Positions 1-8,964 are shown, counted from the first letter of the stretch. The stretch is 64,000 nucleotides of DNA from an uncultured Clostridium sp. (GCA_900539185.1 UQBG01000006.1:76809-140808), one strand, 5' to 3'. The notes: generated by a model from the sequence alone, not told the origin. Program-made: numbers and translations.

Positions 1-57
1 ATAGCAATCAATATCCGGTCAGATCCCTTTTTTAGTGTGTTTCTAATACTATTTTCT

Positions 58-1383
58 CTAATGTTCCGTTGTCGTTTTCTCTGTGGTACTGTTTTTCTCG
101 GCCGTTGTACTGCTCTTCTCCGTTGTCGAAGCAGCCTCTGTCGTAGATGCCTTCTTGGTCGCATCCACCGTCACATGAATCTCATCCTGATACCGGACAT
201 TCTCCAACTCCTTGAAGGTCACCTGAGCAGAGTACACACCCTCACTCTGATACTCGGAGACATCTACGGCCGGTGCAATATCACTCGCCGTCAGCTTATC
301 CACATCCCGTTTCAAACCGATCACTACAATCTCATAGCTTGTGCCATCATCCTGAACCGTATAGTCCAGCTCAGAATCTCCGTTCTTAATCTTAATGTCA
401 CTCGCCTGGATCGTCACAGTCTTCTCAACCAACTTCTCGATATTGATCTTAACTGCAACATCCTGTGTCTTATCCGCTACTACCACTCCCTCCGGAAGAT
501 AGTCCCCGATATTCACTGTTGTTTCAAAGTCACTGTTCTTATCGGTTACATCGATATCATTGATGTCAATACTTTCGACGGATCGGAGCACACTCTCCTC
601 TCCTGCGATCAGAACCGTTGTCGGCTGATATTCGATATCGCCTGCGATACTATAGCCCTCTGCCACAGTTCCTGCCGGTGTAATCTGAATCGGTACTTCC
701 TTTGTTTTCTTAATCTCTATATTTACCGTTACCGTTGTCAGGCTCAGATTTAATTTATCCTGATCAATTATATCACCGTCTACATCTAATAGCTCCAACG
801 CTCCGTTCGTTGAAATACTGGTATTCAAACCCTCTACATCCACGTATACCGCTACAGACTTAATATTCTTTACCTTGCTGGCCGCTCCGCTGATCGTCAC
901 CATATTCGGCGTCGTTGCTGTGTTCACCACTGCATATCCATCCTGTGTCTTACCGGTTGTAATAACACCGATCGGGAGCTTCTGCTCGCCCCGTTCCTCG
1001 ATGGCTACCTTCATCATACTATCCACTACCGATATATCGATTTCTTTTCGTACACTTGCATCCACTGCATCTACTGCGATCTGAACCGAATTTGTAATCG
1101 ACAGCTCTGACAGATCCGCCGTGGCTACAAAGTCCTCCGGCGCCAGCTTCTCTACCACAGATCGTCTGCCTTCTACCTTTACATCTACCGTCTTTCCCTG
1201 TTCGATCTCATAGACCATGTCCTGCCCGGTGATGGCATCTTCATTTAATAATTCTACCGGAACCCCTGTAATCGTCTTGGTGATCGTATAGTCCTCTATG
1301 TTGGCTACCAGAAACCATACCAGAAAGGCAATGAGGACAGCCATGATCTTCAGACCCCAGTTTTTAAGAAGTTTTTCCTTCAT
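58..1383 (-). CDS. cdaR: CdaR-like YbbR-domain regulator of diadenylate cyclase
   Basis: Membrane-anchored extracytoplasmic protein of about 441 residues that partners the diadenylate cyclase CdaA encoded just upstream. A short basic N-terminus is followed by one hydrophobic segment (about residues 10-30) and then several YbbR-type beta repeats. The C-terminus is a low-complexity Thr/Ser/Glu tail. I place the start at 1383 because GGAAGGG precedes that ATG; the frame is open for 12 more codons upstream inside cdaA. The gene overlaps cdaA by 20 bases, so translation is probably coupled. In related Firmicutes CdaR modulates CdaA activity. The Thr-rich tail is an addition to the usual family architecture and may be a wall-spanning linker (inference). 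Confidence 0.9.
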   Translation of the reverse strand: MKEKLLKNWGLKIMAVLIAFLVWFLVANIEDYTITKTITGVPVELLNEDAITGQDMVYEIEQGKTVDVKVEGRRSVVEKLAPEDFVATADLSELSITNSVQIAVDAVDASVRKEIDISVVDSMMKVAIEERGEQKLPIGVITTGKTQDGYAVVNTATTPNMVTISGAASKVKNIKSVAVYVDVEGLNTSISTNGALELLDVDGDIIDQDKLNLSLTTVTVNIEIKKTKEVPIQITPAGTVAEGYSIAGDIEYQPTTVLIAGEESVLRSVESIDINDIDVTDKNSDFETTVNIGDYLPEGVVVADKTQDVAVKINIEKLVEKTVTIQASDIKIKNGDSELDYTVQDDGTSYEIVVIGLKRDVDKLTASDIAPAVDVSEYQSEGVYSAQVTFKELENVRYQDEIHVTVDATKKASTTEAASTTEKSSTTAEKNSTTEKTTTEH

Positions 1384-2236
1384 TCTTTTTACCCTTCCAT
1401 AATCTAAAACGCTTGACATCCAGTGACTTATTCTGAATATAGGACAGCTTCTTTTTCAGATTATCCGCATCCAACCCCCGGAACAGTTCACCTGCTACCG
1501 CTACGGATACATCTCCGGTCTCCTCTGACACGATAATCGTCATACTGTCGGATACTTCACTAATGCCGATTCCGGCTCTATGTCTGGTTCCCAGCTCCTT
1601 GTTGATCTCCATATTATCGGATAACGGAAGATAACAGGTCGCCGCTGCGATTCGATTGTTCCGCATGATAACGGCTCCGTCATGCAACGGTGTATTATGT
1701 TCAAATATATTTACCAGTAACTGACTGGATACCATAGCGTCTATCGGAATGCCCGTCCGCTCATAGTCTCCCAGTGCTACATTCTGCTCTATGACAATCA
1801 AGGCACCTGTTTTATTCTTTGCCATCTCAAAGGTTGCCTTTACCAGTTCATTCGTTGTTTTGGCAGAAAACCGTTCTTTCTTTTCACTGTTACTGTTATC
1901 AAACAACGAAGATATAAAGTTCTGCTTTCCCAGCTGCTCCAATGCCTTTCGAAGCTCCGGCTGAAAGATAATGATAATCGCTATAATACCGACACTGATC
2001 GTATTCCGGAAGATCCACAGGATCGTATTCAGATCGAAAATAGCCGCAAACAACCAACATAATGCCAGTACCGCAATTCCTTTAAACAGCGTCCATGCTC
2101 TGGACTTCTTAAACCAGCCAATAATCTGATACAGAATAAAGGCAATGATTAGGATCTCCAGTACATCTGAGAACTGGATTTTCGGGAAATATATAGTTTT
2201 GAAAAAATTACCGAATGTATTCAAAACATTTTCCAT
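1364..2236 (-). CDS. cdaA: Diadenylate cyclase CdaA
   Basis: Makes the second messenger cyclic di-AMP from two ATP at the membrane. Three hydrophobic N-terminal segments precede a DisA_N/DAC catalytic domain with the hallmark DGA motif (Asp186 in LHDGAV) and the downstream GTRHRAG motif, both intact. Length is about 290 residues, normal for CdaA. The ATG at 2236 is preferred over an in-frame GTG at 2245 because AGGAG lies 8 bases before the ATG and overlaps the GTG. It overlaps cdaR downstream, giving the conserved cdaA-cdaR pair. glmM, the usual next gene, would lie beyond the left edge. Confidence 0.95.
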   Translation of the reverse strand: MENVLNTFGNFFKTIYFPKIQFSDVLEILIIAFILYQIIGWFKKSRAWTLFKGIAVLALCWLFAAIFDLNTILWIFRNTISVGIIAIIIIFQPELRKALEQLGKQNFISSLFDNSNSEKKERFSAKTTNELVKATFEMAKNKTGALIVIEQNVALGDYERTGIPIDAMVSSQLLVNIFEHNTPLHDGAVIMRNNRIAAATCYLPLSDNMEINKELGTRHRAGIGISEVSDSMTIIVSEETGDVSVAVAGELFRGLDADNLKKKLSYIQNKSLDVKRFRLWKGKKNEGKTS

Positions 2237-2241
2237 GCCGA

Positions 2242-3183
2242 TCACTCCTGTCTGGTCTTCTGCTCATTAATCTTCTTTACCTTCACATTCTGCTCCGGCA
2301 CCCGAATCTTCGGTACCGCCTTTACATAGTAATAATAATCATCGTCCTCATACTGCACAGTCTCCGTCCGGCTATAATCCAGCACTCCCTTAAAGAACTG
2401 TGCCACAACTGCCAGAATCGCACCACCGATGGTTCCCATGAAAATAACTAATATATTAATATCCGCTTCCAGAACGATTCCGCCTACCAGCAACAATATA
2501 ATATTCAAAATCGCACCTGTAATGATCGCTATAAACCAGGAATACTTGAAGGACTGGCGATAAATCACATAGGTTGCTACAATGACCAGAATAAATACAA
2601 CGATGGTTAACAGCATTGCCTTATCCTGAAGCATACCGTTCATAACATAACTAAAGCCCTGAATACTGTCCTCTTCGGATGCTGTAGCCAGCAGATCTAC
2701 CAGATCCTTCACATGTACAGCATAATAGCAGAAGATGATACCAAAGATCATCGGAACAATTCCAACCGGTCCCACAAAGATACTGATCACGATCGGTATC
2801 ACATAATGTAGCTTCAATACATACAGCAGCGGCATAATCACTATGATCCATCCATACTTTGGTGCAAACCGCAGATACAGAAGATACATCATTGCGAACA
2901 ATCCAAGATATAGCAGACCAATCTCCATCGATACTGCATACATATGTATAAATCCTGCCAGTCCGGTGATCAGTACGATCACAGAAACCGGAACAAATGC
3001 ACAGATCAAGGATAAAATAAATATAATGATCGGATTCCGCATCTGATCGGAATATCCCATAATGGAATTATAAGATATCAGGATCAGGATGGTTCCTATA
3101 AACTTCATAACAGGCATTGCAAATTTCTCATACCGCATCATAAATGCCTTAATAGTATCTCTAATATTGATTAAGGTTGTCAT
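2242..3183 (-). CDS. Multi-spanning membrane protein of unknown function
   Basis: A 313-residue protein with about eight hydrophobic segments, then a cytoplasmic-looking tail with an acidic/tyrosine cluster (EDDDYYYY) and a basic end. I do not recognise the family; a permease-like role is possible but not shown. It starts inside the end of the preceding small membrane protein gene (23-base overlap) and stops 5 bases before cdaA. It is therefore almost certainly co-transcribed with cdaA-cdaR, which makes a role in envelope or turgor biology linked to c-di-AMP plausible (inference from position only). Confidence 0.75.
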   Translation of the reverse strand: MTTLINIRDTIKAFMMRYEKFAMPVMKFIGTILILISYNSIMGYSDQMRNPIIIFILSLICAFVPVSVIVLITGLAGFIHMYAVSMEIGLLYLGLFAMMYLLYLRFAPKYGWIIVIMPLLYVLKLHYVIPIVISIFVGPVGIVPMIFGIIFCYYAVHVKDLVDLLATASEEDSIQGFSYVMNGMLQDKAMLLTIVVFILVIVATYVIYRQSFKYSWFIAIITGAILNIILLLVGGIVLEADINILVIFMGTIGGAILAVVAQFFKGVLDYSRTETVQYEDDDYYYYVKAVPKIRVPEQNVKVKKINEQKTRQE

Positions 3184-3619
3184 GACTCAGACTTACACCC
3201 CTTCCCGCTCGTTTCTCTTTCATTTCTTTCTCTTCCCGGTCGTACATTTCCTTCAACCGCTTCAGATCATGATTATACTGGATCACATCCGGCTTCACCT
3301 TCTCATACCGTCTGGAATAAACCAGCCGTGCCGCCACCATATAAAGTGCCACAAATACAACATAGGCGATGCCCAGCTTTATGGCTATATTCATAAAATC
3401 CAAATCATTTAACCGGATCAGCACTGCCTCCGCATTAATCAAAACGCCTAATGTAATCAAGGCTATAAATGCAATGGTTGCCGTTACCGCAGTCTTATAC
3501 ATATTATACCGGACATAATCCCGTTTATAATATTTGCTGATATTTAATTGTTTCCTGCCCTTGGTATTTTCATAGATTGCAAGCTTTGTCATCAGCTTGA
3601 CTCTTTCTTCATTTACCAT
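3161..3619 (-). CDS. Small two-TM membrane protein, unknown
   Basis: About 152 residues. A basic N-terminal region (residues 1-40), two hydrophobic segments (about 45-65 and 80-100) and a charged, probably coiled C-terminal region rich in Lys/Glu. First gene of the run leading into the membrane protein, cdaA and cdaR. The second of two nearby ATGs (3619) is favoured because GGGGTG is six bases upstream of it; the first ATG almost touches that motif. No family recognised. Confidence 0.7.
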   Translation of the reverse strand: MVNEERVKLMTKLAIYENTKGRKQLNISKYYKRDYVRYNMYKTAVTATIAFIALITLGVLINAEAVLIRLNDLDFMNIAIKLGIAYVVFVALYMVAARLVYSRRYEKVKPDVIQYNHDLKRLKEMYDREEKEMKEKRAGRGVSLSHDNLNQY

Positions 3620-3777
3620 TCCATTCACCCCGTTTCTACATAAAGGCTCTCGCGTTAATTATTGTAACACATTATCAAGTGCATTACCACTTGAAATTTC
3701 TTGCAAATTCGTATCAAATGACTTCTAATTTTATCAGTGAATGATGGAGATAGCAACAAAAGGATGAAGATCATGAG

Positions 3778-3805
3778 AAAACAGCCCGCAGATTCCTCCG
3801 CAGGC
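3778..3805 (-). terminator. Intrinsic terminator after spoVAC
   Basis: On the minus strand an 8-bp G/C-rich stem (arms at 3798-3805 and 3784-3791, six-base loop AGGAAT) is followed by TGTTTTCTC. It sits 33 bases after the spoVAC stop, separating the sporulation genes from the c-di-AMP cluster. Confidence 0.6.
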
Positions 3806-3837
3806 CATTTGAAGCACGATTTTTAATTTCTCACAAT

Positions 3838-4299
3838 TCACACAATTCCGATCAGTTTCAGAATCCAGTATATCAGTCCCAGCACAAAACTGGTAAAGAT
3901 TCCGTACAAAATCACAGGTCCGGCGATGGTAAATACCTTCACGCCGATTCCGAATACCTGTCCTTCCTTCTGATACTCGATGCAGGGTGCCGCTACGGAA
4001 TTTGCGAAGCCTGTGATCGGAACAAGGGCTCCGGCTCCACCCAGCTTTGCGATCGATCCATATAGGTTGAAGCCTGTCAGGATCACACTACAGGCCACAA
4101 GAATCATGGATACATAACTGGCTGCATCGTCCTTTGGCAGCCCCGCCTGCTGCTGCAAAAGCTGGGAAATCCCCTCTCCTATGGTACAGATGATACCTCC
4201 GATCAGAAATGCCCACAGACAGTTCACAACACAGTTATGCTTTGGTGTCACCTGCTTTACATACTCATTATATTCTTTGTTACTTGGTTCCTTTTTCAT
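3838..4299 (-). CDS. spoVAC: Stage V sporulation protein AC
   Basis: 153-residue forespore inner-membrane protein. SpoVAC proteins form a mechanosensitive channel needed for dipicolinic acid movement. It has a charged N-terminus, about four hydrophobic segments and the conserved Gly/Ala-rich loop GGAGALVPITGFANSV. Last gene of the spoVAA-AB-AC run and followed by a terminator. AGGTG lies seven bases before the ATG. spoVAD and spoVAE, usually next in spoVA operons, are not present at this locus. Expression is expected from forespore sigma-G (family knowledge; no promoter verified here). Confidence 0.93.
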   Translation of the reverse strand: MKKEPSNKEYNEYVKQVTPKHNCVVNCLWAFLIGGIICTIGEGISQLLQQQAGLPKDDAASYVSMILVACSVILTGFNLYGSIAKLGGAGALVPITGFANSVAAPCIEYQKEGQVFGIGVKVFTIAGPVILYGIFTSFVLGLIYWILKLIGIV

Positions 4300-4322
4300 C
4301 TTCTATCACCTGCCATTTCTAC

Positions 4323-4748
4323 TTAACTCGGGCTCTGAAACAGGAAGAACTGGATCCAGGTTCCGACTGCCTTTCCGATCCCGACAGAGGCGATCACATA
4401 TGGCAGTCCCTTTCGCAGACCTGTACGCCGACACAGGATCGGGAACAGCTTCACCACATCCGCCAGTGCGGCTGCCAGACAGCCCGTAAAGATTCCGAAC
4501 AAAACTCCACACACCAGCAGACCTGCTTTTCCAAGCGGAACCGGTATATCATACAGAGTAAGCAGATTTCCTACCGTCGTTCCGGCTAAGATCAGGTTCT
4601 CCGTCAGCAGTGTTTTCCGCCCGGAGTTTGCCCAGTCCTCCAGTCTCGTATATACCCCCAGCGATGCGATAAATGTGACATAGGCACCGGCTATGGCTCC
4701 TCCGGCGGACAATCCGATGATACACATCAACAGATTCTTAATCCACAT
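4323..4748 (-). CDS. spoVAB: Stage V sporulation protein AB
   Basis: 141-residue integral membrane protein with four to five hydrophobic segments, matching SpoVAB in length and in the Gly-rich first helix and the LGVYTRLEDW segment. It overlaps the end of spoVAA by 11 bases and is followed 23 bases later by spoVAC. It belongs to the SpoVA complex that moves dipicolinic acid in and out of the spore core. Confidence 0.9.
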   Translation of the reverse strand: MWIKNLLMCIIGLSAGGAIAGAYVTFIASLGVYTRLEDWANSGRKTLLTENLILAGTTVGNLLTLYDIPVPLGKAGLLVCGVLFGIFTGCLAAALADVVKLFPILCRRTGLRKGLPYVIASVGIGKAVGTWIQFFLFQSPS

Positions 4749-5364
4749 CTTTGCTCACCTGATTCCGTTCCGCATCCAGAATGAATGCCTGATTAACGTC
4801 CTGCTCATACTGCCGCATCTGAACCTGAAGCGGCGTCGGATCATTGGTCAGCTTATATCTTCCTCCATGGTTAAAAAAGAGGATGATACCCAGAAACAGC
4901 CCTACTGCATAAGATGCCTGCAGAATTCCGGGTCCTGTCGGTTCCTGACCGGTAAAAAGCTGATACAACTGATCAAACAGATCCGGTGTCGTTACATCTG
5001 TATTAAATGTCATAATGGAAAATGCGGCTCCGAAGAATGCCAACAGGCATACTACCACCAGCTTTAGCCTGCCGATCCACTCCGGTCGTTTTCCGATCGG
5101 CTTATAGTATACGATAAAGTCCACCTCGCCCAGACTGACCACCTGGCAGTTTGGCACTGCCGCGGTTATCATCTGAATCACCAGACAGGTAGAAAACACC
5201 TGCTTATACTCCTTTTCCGAATGAAACTCTGTAAGGATCAGACTTTGTACCTGCTTTTTTACACTTTTATTTTCACAAAATACCTCTGCGATATCATCGA
5301 CACGAACCACCGGTCGATGCACAGCCGTACTCTGCTGCACATTAAGATAGATCGTCTCTGACAT
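4738..5364 (-). CDS. spoVAA: Stage V sporulation protein AA
   Basis: 208 residues: an N-terminal soluble domain (about 1-110) and two C-terminal membrane segments, the SpoVAA layout. The start at 5364 is set by AAGGAGGA five bases upstream; the open frame continues upstream without a better site. The start overlaps the end of a small membrane protein gene. In spores SpoVAA associates with SpoVAB/AC in the inner membrane. Confidence 0.9.
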   Translation of the reverse strand: MSETIYLNVQQSTAVHRPVVRVDDIAEVFCENKSVKKQVQSLILTEFHSEKEYKQVFSTCLVIQMITAAVPNCQVVSLGEVDFIVYYKPIGKRPEWIGRLKLVVVCLLAFFGAAFSIMTFNTDVTTPDLFDQLYQLFTGQEPTGPGILQASYAVGLFLGIILFFNHGGRYKLTNDPTPLQVQMRQYEQDVNQAFILDAERNQVSKDVD

Positions 5365-5530
5365 CGATGTCCTCCTTATCCTGCCGGCAGAATTCTGCTT
5401 CAGAGTTCCATACAAAGGTTCCGTCCGTATAGTCCTCCTGCCGTCCCTGCCGGACCGTATACCATATGATTCCGATTACCACCAGAATACCCAGCAGCCA
5501 CCAGATCCATGAATACCGCTTTCCTACCAT
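5342..5530 (-). CDS. Small single-TM protein between sigF and spoVAA
   Basis: 62 residues: short basic start, one strongly hydrophobic Trp-rich segment (IWWLLGILVVIGIIW), then an acidic tail. It has a good site (AAGGAGA, seven bases before the ATG at 5530) and its 3' end overlaps the spoVAA start, so it looks like a real member of the sporulation run. Product unknown; position suggests forespore membrane expression (inference). Confidence 0.7.
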   Translation of the reverse strand: MVGKRYSWIWWLLGILVVIGIIWYTVRQGRQEDYTDGTFVWNSEAEFCRQDKEDIDVRDDLS

Positions 5531-5670
5531 GTTCTCGTCTCCTTCCTGTTTTCCATCATTTTTCCTCTATTGGAAATAGGAATTTGCTTTCCATGATAGT
5601 ATGACCGGATTCGGATATTCTATGAACCTCTGCACCTGACAACTTTTTCCATGCAAATAGATTGTCTGCG

Positions 5671-6402
5671 CTATCCGTTTTTCCCATGATTCATGAGTTC
5701 TCTCATTTTTAACAGTACTTTTTTTTCGATTCTGGACACCTGTACCTGAGAGATCCCGACGATCTGTGCAATCTCCGTCTGCGTCTTATCTTCAAAATAA
5801 CGCATGACTATAATCTGCCGCTCCTTCTCCTCCAGCTCCGCCATCAGCTCCTTTAACGCAAGCTGATTCACCGCTTTTTGGCTCTCATCCTCCTCACTGA
5901 TCAGCTTATCGATCAGATAAATGGAATTTCCGTCATTCTGATAAATGGTTTTATAGATGGATTCCACCTCGGAGCTTGCTTCCATCGCCACTACGATGTC
6001 TTCCTTATCGATCTCCAGACAACTGGCCAGTTCCTCCAGTGTCGGCTCTACCCCCCGTTCATTCACCAGCCGTTCTCTGGCTGCATATACCTTGCAGGCC
6101 GTTTCCTTCAGGGAACGGCTTACCTTTACCATACCGTCATCCCGCAGGAATCGCTTGATCTCTCCCATAATCATAGGAACCGCATACGTTGAAAACTTCA
6201 CATCGTATGACAATTCAAATTTATCAATACATTTCAGAAGCCCAATACAACCGATCTGATACAGGTCCTCCAGATCATGTCCCCGACCGGCAAATCTTCG
6301 AACCACACTCCAGACCAGTCCCAGATTCTCCGCCGCCACCTGATTTCTGGCATTTAAGTCTCCTTCTCTGGCCCGTCTAATTAGTTCTATTGTCCGATCC
6401 AT
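5671..6402 (-). CDS. sigF: Forespore sigma factor F
   Basis: 243-residue sigma-70 family factor that starts forespore transcription. Region 2 includes DLEDLYQIGCIGLLK and FSTYAVPMIMGEIKRFLRDD; region 4 carries the helix-turn-helix TQTEIAQIVGISQVQVSRIE. It overlaps the end of spoIIAB by 26 bases, the classic spoIIA operon order. Activity is controlled after translation by SpoIIAB binding. Confidence 0.96.
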   Translation of the reverse strand: MDRTIELIRRAREGDLNARNQVAAENLGLVWSVVRRFAGRGHDLEDLYQIGCIGLLKCIDKFELSYDVKFSTYAVPMIMGEIKRFLRDDGMVKVSRSLKETACKVYAARERLVNERGVEPTLEELASCLEIDKEDIVVAMEASSEVESIYKTIYQNDGNSIYLIDKLISEEDESQKAVNQLALKELMAELEEKERQIIVMRYFEDKTQTEIAQIVGISQVQVSRIEKKVLLKMRELMNHGKNG

Positions 6403-6829
6403 TCTGTTCTCCCATCTTCTTTACCATAGTTACGCGTGTACCCTCTCCCACACGTGATTCCACCTGCAGATCATCCGTAAAGGCTTCCATAAATGAAAAT
6501 CCCATACCAGATCGCTCTTCCTCCGGCTTCGTCGTGAACATTGGTTCCATCGCCTTTTCGATATCCGGGATGCCCTTTCCCCGATCCTCTACCTGAACGG
6601 TCAGTGTCTGCCCCTCTTTCCACGCCCGTATCCGAATCTTTCCGGGCTGTCCCCCATATCCATGGATGATTCCGTTTGTCACAGCCTCTGAAACCGCTAC
6701 CTTCACATCTCCCAGCTCCTCCAGCGTTGGATTCAGACCGGAAGCAAATGCTGCCACTACTACTCTGGCAAAGCCCTCATTTTCTCCAATTGCATCAAAT
6801 TCTACCAGCATTTCATTGGTATTACCCAT
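6377..6829 (-). CDS. spoIIAB: Anti-sigma-F factor / serine kinase SpoIIAB
   Basis: GHKL-fold protein that holds sigma-F inactive and phosphorylates SpoIIAA. About 150 residues with the N-box VSEAVTNGIIHGY, the G1 box EDRGKGIPD and the G2 motif RSGMGFSFM. AAGGAGG lies before two adjacent ATGs; the second (6829) has the better spacing. Middle gene of spoIIA. Confidence 0.96.
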   Translation of the reverse strand: MGNTNEMLVEFDAIGENEGFARVVVAAFASGLNPTLEELGDVKVAVSEAVTNGIIHGYGGQPGKIRIRAWKEGQTLTVQVEDRGKGIPDIEKAMEPMFTTKPEEERSGMGFSFMEAFTDDLQVESRVGEGTRVTMVKKMGEQNGSDNRTN

Positions 6830-6864
6830 CATATCCTCCTTATTATCCGCATCATACCCTGCAT

Positions 6865-7200
6865 TTATTTACTCTCTGTTGCTGTTATCGTTTCCTCCCA
6901 GGGGACTACGATCCGATATAACCCTGATAAAGTCAGAACCTTCTTCATCGAATCACTCACATGACTGACATATACCTGTCCACCCCGCACTGCCATCTCC
7001 CGATATCGTCCGGCGATCAGACCGATCCCGGAGCTGTCCATCAGACGCGTATGTTCAAAATCAAACACCACATACTTTATATATGCCTCCTGCATCTTCT
7101 CCCGCACGGCTTCCCGGATCTGCTCTGCCTGAAAGTGATCCAGCTCCTCCGGCAGTCCGACCCACAGCCACTCCTGTTCCTGCTTTACTCCATATTCCAT
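6865..7200 (-). CDS. spoIIAA: Anti-anti-sigma factor SpoIIAA
   Basis: 111-residue STAS-domain protein that frees sigma-F from SpoIIAB. The phosphorylated serine lies in the conserved LMDSSGIGL loop (Ser57 by my count). An in-frame ATG further upstream at 7218 is rejected because AGGAGG lies five bases before the ATG at 7200, inside that longer frame. First gene of the spoIIA operon; expected to be under sigma-H/Spo0A control in this group, but I could not identify the promoter. Confidence 0.95.
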   Translation of the reverse strand: MEYGVKQEQEWLWVGLPEELDHFQAEQIREAVREKMQEAYIKYVVFDFEHTRLMDSSGIGLIAGRYREMAVRGGQVYVSHVSDSMKKVLTLSGLYRIVVPWEETITATESK

Positions 7201-7218
7201 ATGAACCTCCTGCGACAT

Positions 7219-7250
7219 TAAAAAAAGAGAAACCCTGCTGAGTTTCTCTT
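7219..7250 (-). terminator. Terminator-like hairpin just before spoIIAA
   Basis: Minus-strand stem AGAGAAAC / GTTTCTCT with an eight-base loop, followed by a run of T. It ends about 20 bases before the spoIIAA start. It probably ends the upstream TPR-protein transcript, but any spoIIA promoter must then lie either inside or upstream of it. Confidence 0.65.
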
Positions 7251-7299
7251 TCGTATCTGTTTTATTTTATTCTAATCTCCTCCGGCCATTATCGTCATT

Positions 7300-8781
7300 C
7301 TATTGAAAGGATGTCGTGACATATTTGGAATCCGGGAACCGAGTATTGATATCCTGATACAGGGTATGTGCCTCTTCGATCTTTCCGGTTCCTTCATATG
7401 CCTTTGCCAGATCATATCTTGCTTCTGCATCATCCGGCTTCAGATTGCAATATACCCGAAGCTGCGTGATCGCCTCTTCATAATTCTCTGCTCCATACGC
7501 GGTTATACCGGAGCTTCGATAGGCATTCAGCTCCTCCGTGCATTCATTTACAATCCCGGTCAGGCAGTTCTTTGTTGCTTCTGACAGCTCACTGTCATTT
7601 AAGTCCACTGCACCCAGTGCCGCTACCGCCTCCTGCTTATTGCCTGCCATATATGCCTGAATTCCTGTCATGATACTATCGTTTACACTACCGGCTCCGC
7701 CGGCCTCCTGTGCATCCTTCATTTCCTTCTGCACATCCTCGAGCTGTGACTGCAGCTTATCATTATTGCCCTGAAGCTCTGCGATCAGGGTATTCTTTCC
7801 GGCCAGCTCCGCACTGTAGGCGGACTTCATATCCAGATTCTCGTTTCGTATGCTCTTGATTCTGGCCGGCATAATCAGGAAAAACATGGCTGCCACTCCT
7901 ATGATCAGCCCTGCGATCAGATACAGCACATTATGCTTGCCGTACTTGATCTCCTGATAACTGCCTACCTCCAGATTCTGATCCGGATTCACATCCTCTG
8001 CAGCCGCTCCACGCTCTATGATCTCACGGATCTTTCTGCGGGCGGTCTCTTCCTCATCCACCGCATCCTCCTGATCCAGCTCGTCCTTATAGCTGTCTCC
8101 GATCTCCAGCTCCGGCAGATCATCGTCCTCTCCATGGATATCTGCTATGGTACCGGTCGTATGACTTCCATCCAACCCGGCCAGTTCCTCCAGGTACTGC
8201 TGCGCCTGCGGATTATACCGGTCAATCCGGAGTACCCGCTGCAATGCCCTTCTTGCCCGCTCCACGTTGCCTTCCTGTATATAGATCAACGCCAGTATCA
8301 GATAGGCATTTACAAAATGCGGATTGGCACTCAAAACCCTCTTTAACTGAATCAATGCCAGATCATAGTTCTTCTGTTGAACATAATGAAGCGTCTGGTT
8401 ATACTTCTTCGCTGCCTGGTCATATCCGTTCAGCTTATTCTGATTTCCCTGTACCACTTTCAGATACCGGGTGGCCGGATTCGAATCCGGCTGATAGTTG
8501 GAGCTGATCACCCACTGTGCCAGTGCTTCCACCATCTGCCCGGTCTCATAGTATACCAGACCCAGAAGATTCCGGGCATCTACATTTGCCTTACTATAGT
8601 ATAGGGCTGTCTTCAGTGCTTCCTCTGCACCCGTAAGATTCCGAACCTTCGCACAGTTCAAGCCCTGATTATAATAATGCAGAGACGTATTCCACGCCCT
8701 GACTAAATATTCCTGTTTTAATCCACACTCACTGCACACATCATTGATGAGTACCGGTGCTCCGCAATGTAAACAATTCAT
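7300..8781 (-). CDS. Zinc-ribbon, TPR-repeat membrane protein
   Basis: About 493 residues. The N-terminus has a zinc ribbon (CLHCG ... CSECG), followed by TPR-like helical repeats to about residue 200, an acidic linker, one membrane segment (about 280-300), a coiled coil and a C-terminal TPR block. The layout suggests a scaffold with TPR domains on both sides of the membrane; the partner is unknown. The ATG at 8781 is preferred over a GTG at 8790 because TAGGTG stands eight bases upstream. It follows a small gene and folC, probably in one transcript. Confidence 0.8.
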   Translation of the reverse strand: MNCLHCGAPVLINDVCSECGLKQEYLVRAWNTSLHYYNQGLNCAKVRNLTGAEEALKTALYYSKANVDARNLLGLVYYETGQMVEALAQWVISSNYQPDSNPATRYLKVVQGNQNKLNGYDQAAKKYNQTLHYVQQKNYDLALIQLKRVLSANPHFVNAYLILALIYIQEGNVERARRALQRVLRIDRYNPQAQQYLEELAGLDGSHTTGTIADIHGEDDDLPELEIGDSYKDELDQEDAVDEEETARRKIREIIERGAAAEDVNPDQNLEVGSYQEIKYGKHNVLYLIAGLIIGVAAMFFLIMPARIKSIRNENLDMKSAYSAELAGKNTLIAELQGNNDKLQSQLEDVQKEMKDAQEAGGAGSVNDSIMTGIQAYMAGNKQEAVAALGAVDLNDSELSEATKNCLTGIVNECTEELNAYRSSGITAYGAENYEEAITQLRVYCNLKPDDAEARYDLAKAYEGTGKIEEAHTLYQDINTRFPDSKYVTTSFQ

Positions 8782-8796
8782 CTTCTTCACACCTAT

Positions 8797-8961
8797 CTAT
8801 TCATTATTCTGTGGTGACTGCGGTGGCTGCTGTGCCTGCTTCATAACCTCGATCAGTACATCTGCCACATCACTAAAATCGTTCTTATATATATTATCTT
8901 CCAACTGGCTCATCTCTGCTGCCGGTCGAAACTTCTTAACCTCTTCTTCAAAATTAATCAC
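8797..8961 (-). CDS. 54-residue conserved-looking small protein, GTG start
   Basis: A short frame starting with GTG at 8961 and ending at a TAG at 8797, filling the gap between folC and the TPR gene. AGGAG lies eight bases before the GTG and overlaps the folC stop. The product is acidic with a Gln/Pro-rich end (QAQQPPQSPQNNE) and has no membrane segment. Family not recognised. The placement, the ribosome binding site and the exact fit between neighbours support it as real. Confidence 0.65.
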   Translation of the reverse strand: MINFEEEVKKFRPAAEMSQLEDNIYKNDFSDVADVLIEVMKQAQQPPQSPQNNE

Positions 8962-8964
8962 AGC

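Noticed and set aside
37..753. 238-codon plus-strand frame
   Set aside because: Shadow of cdaR; composition and lack of a start signal argue against it.
7219..7300. A sigma-H promoter for spoIIA
   Set aside because: AGGAGAT is present, but no matching -10 at the right distance could be found.
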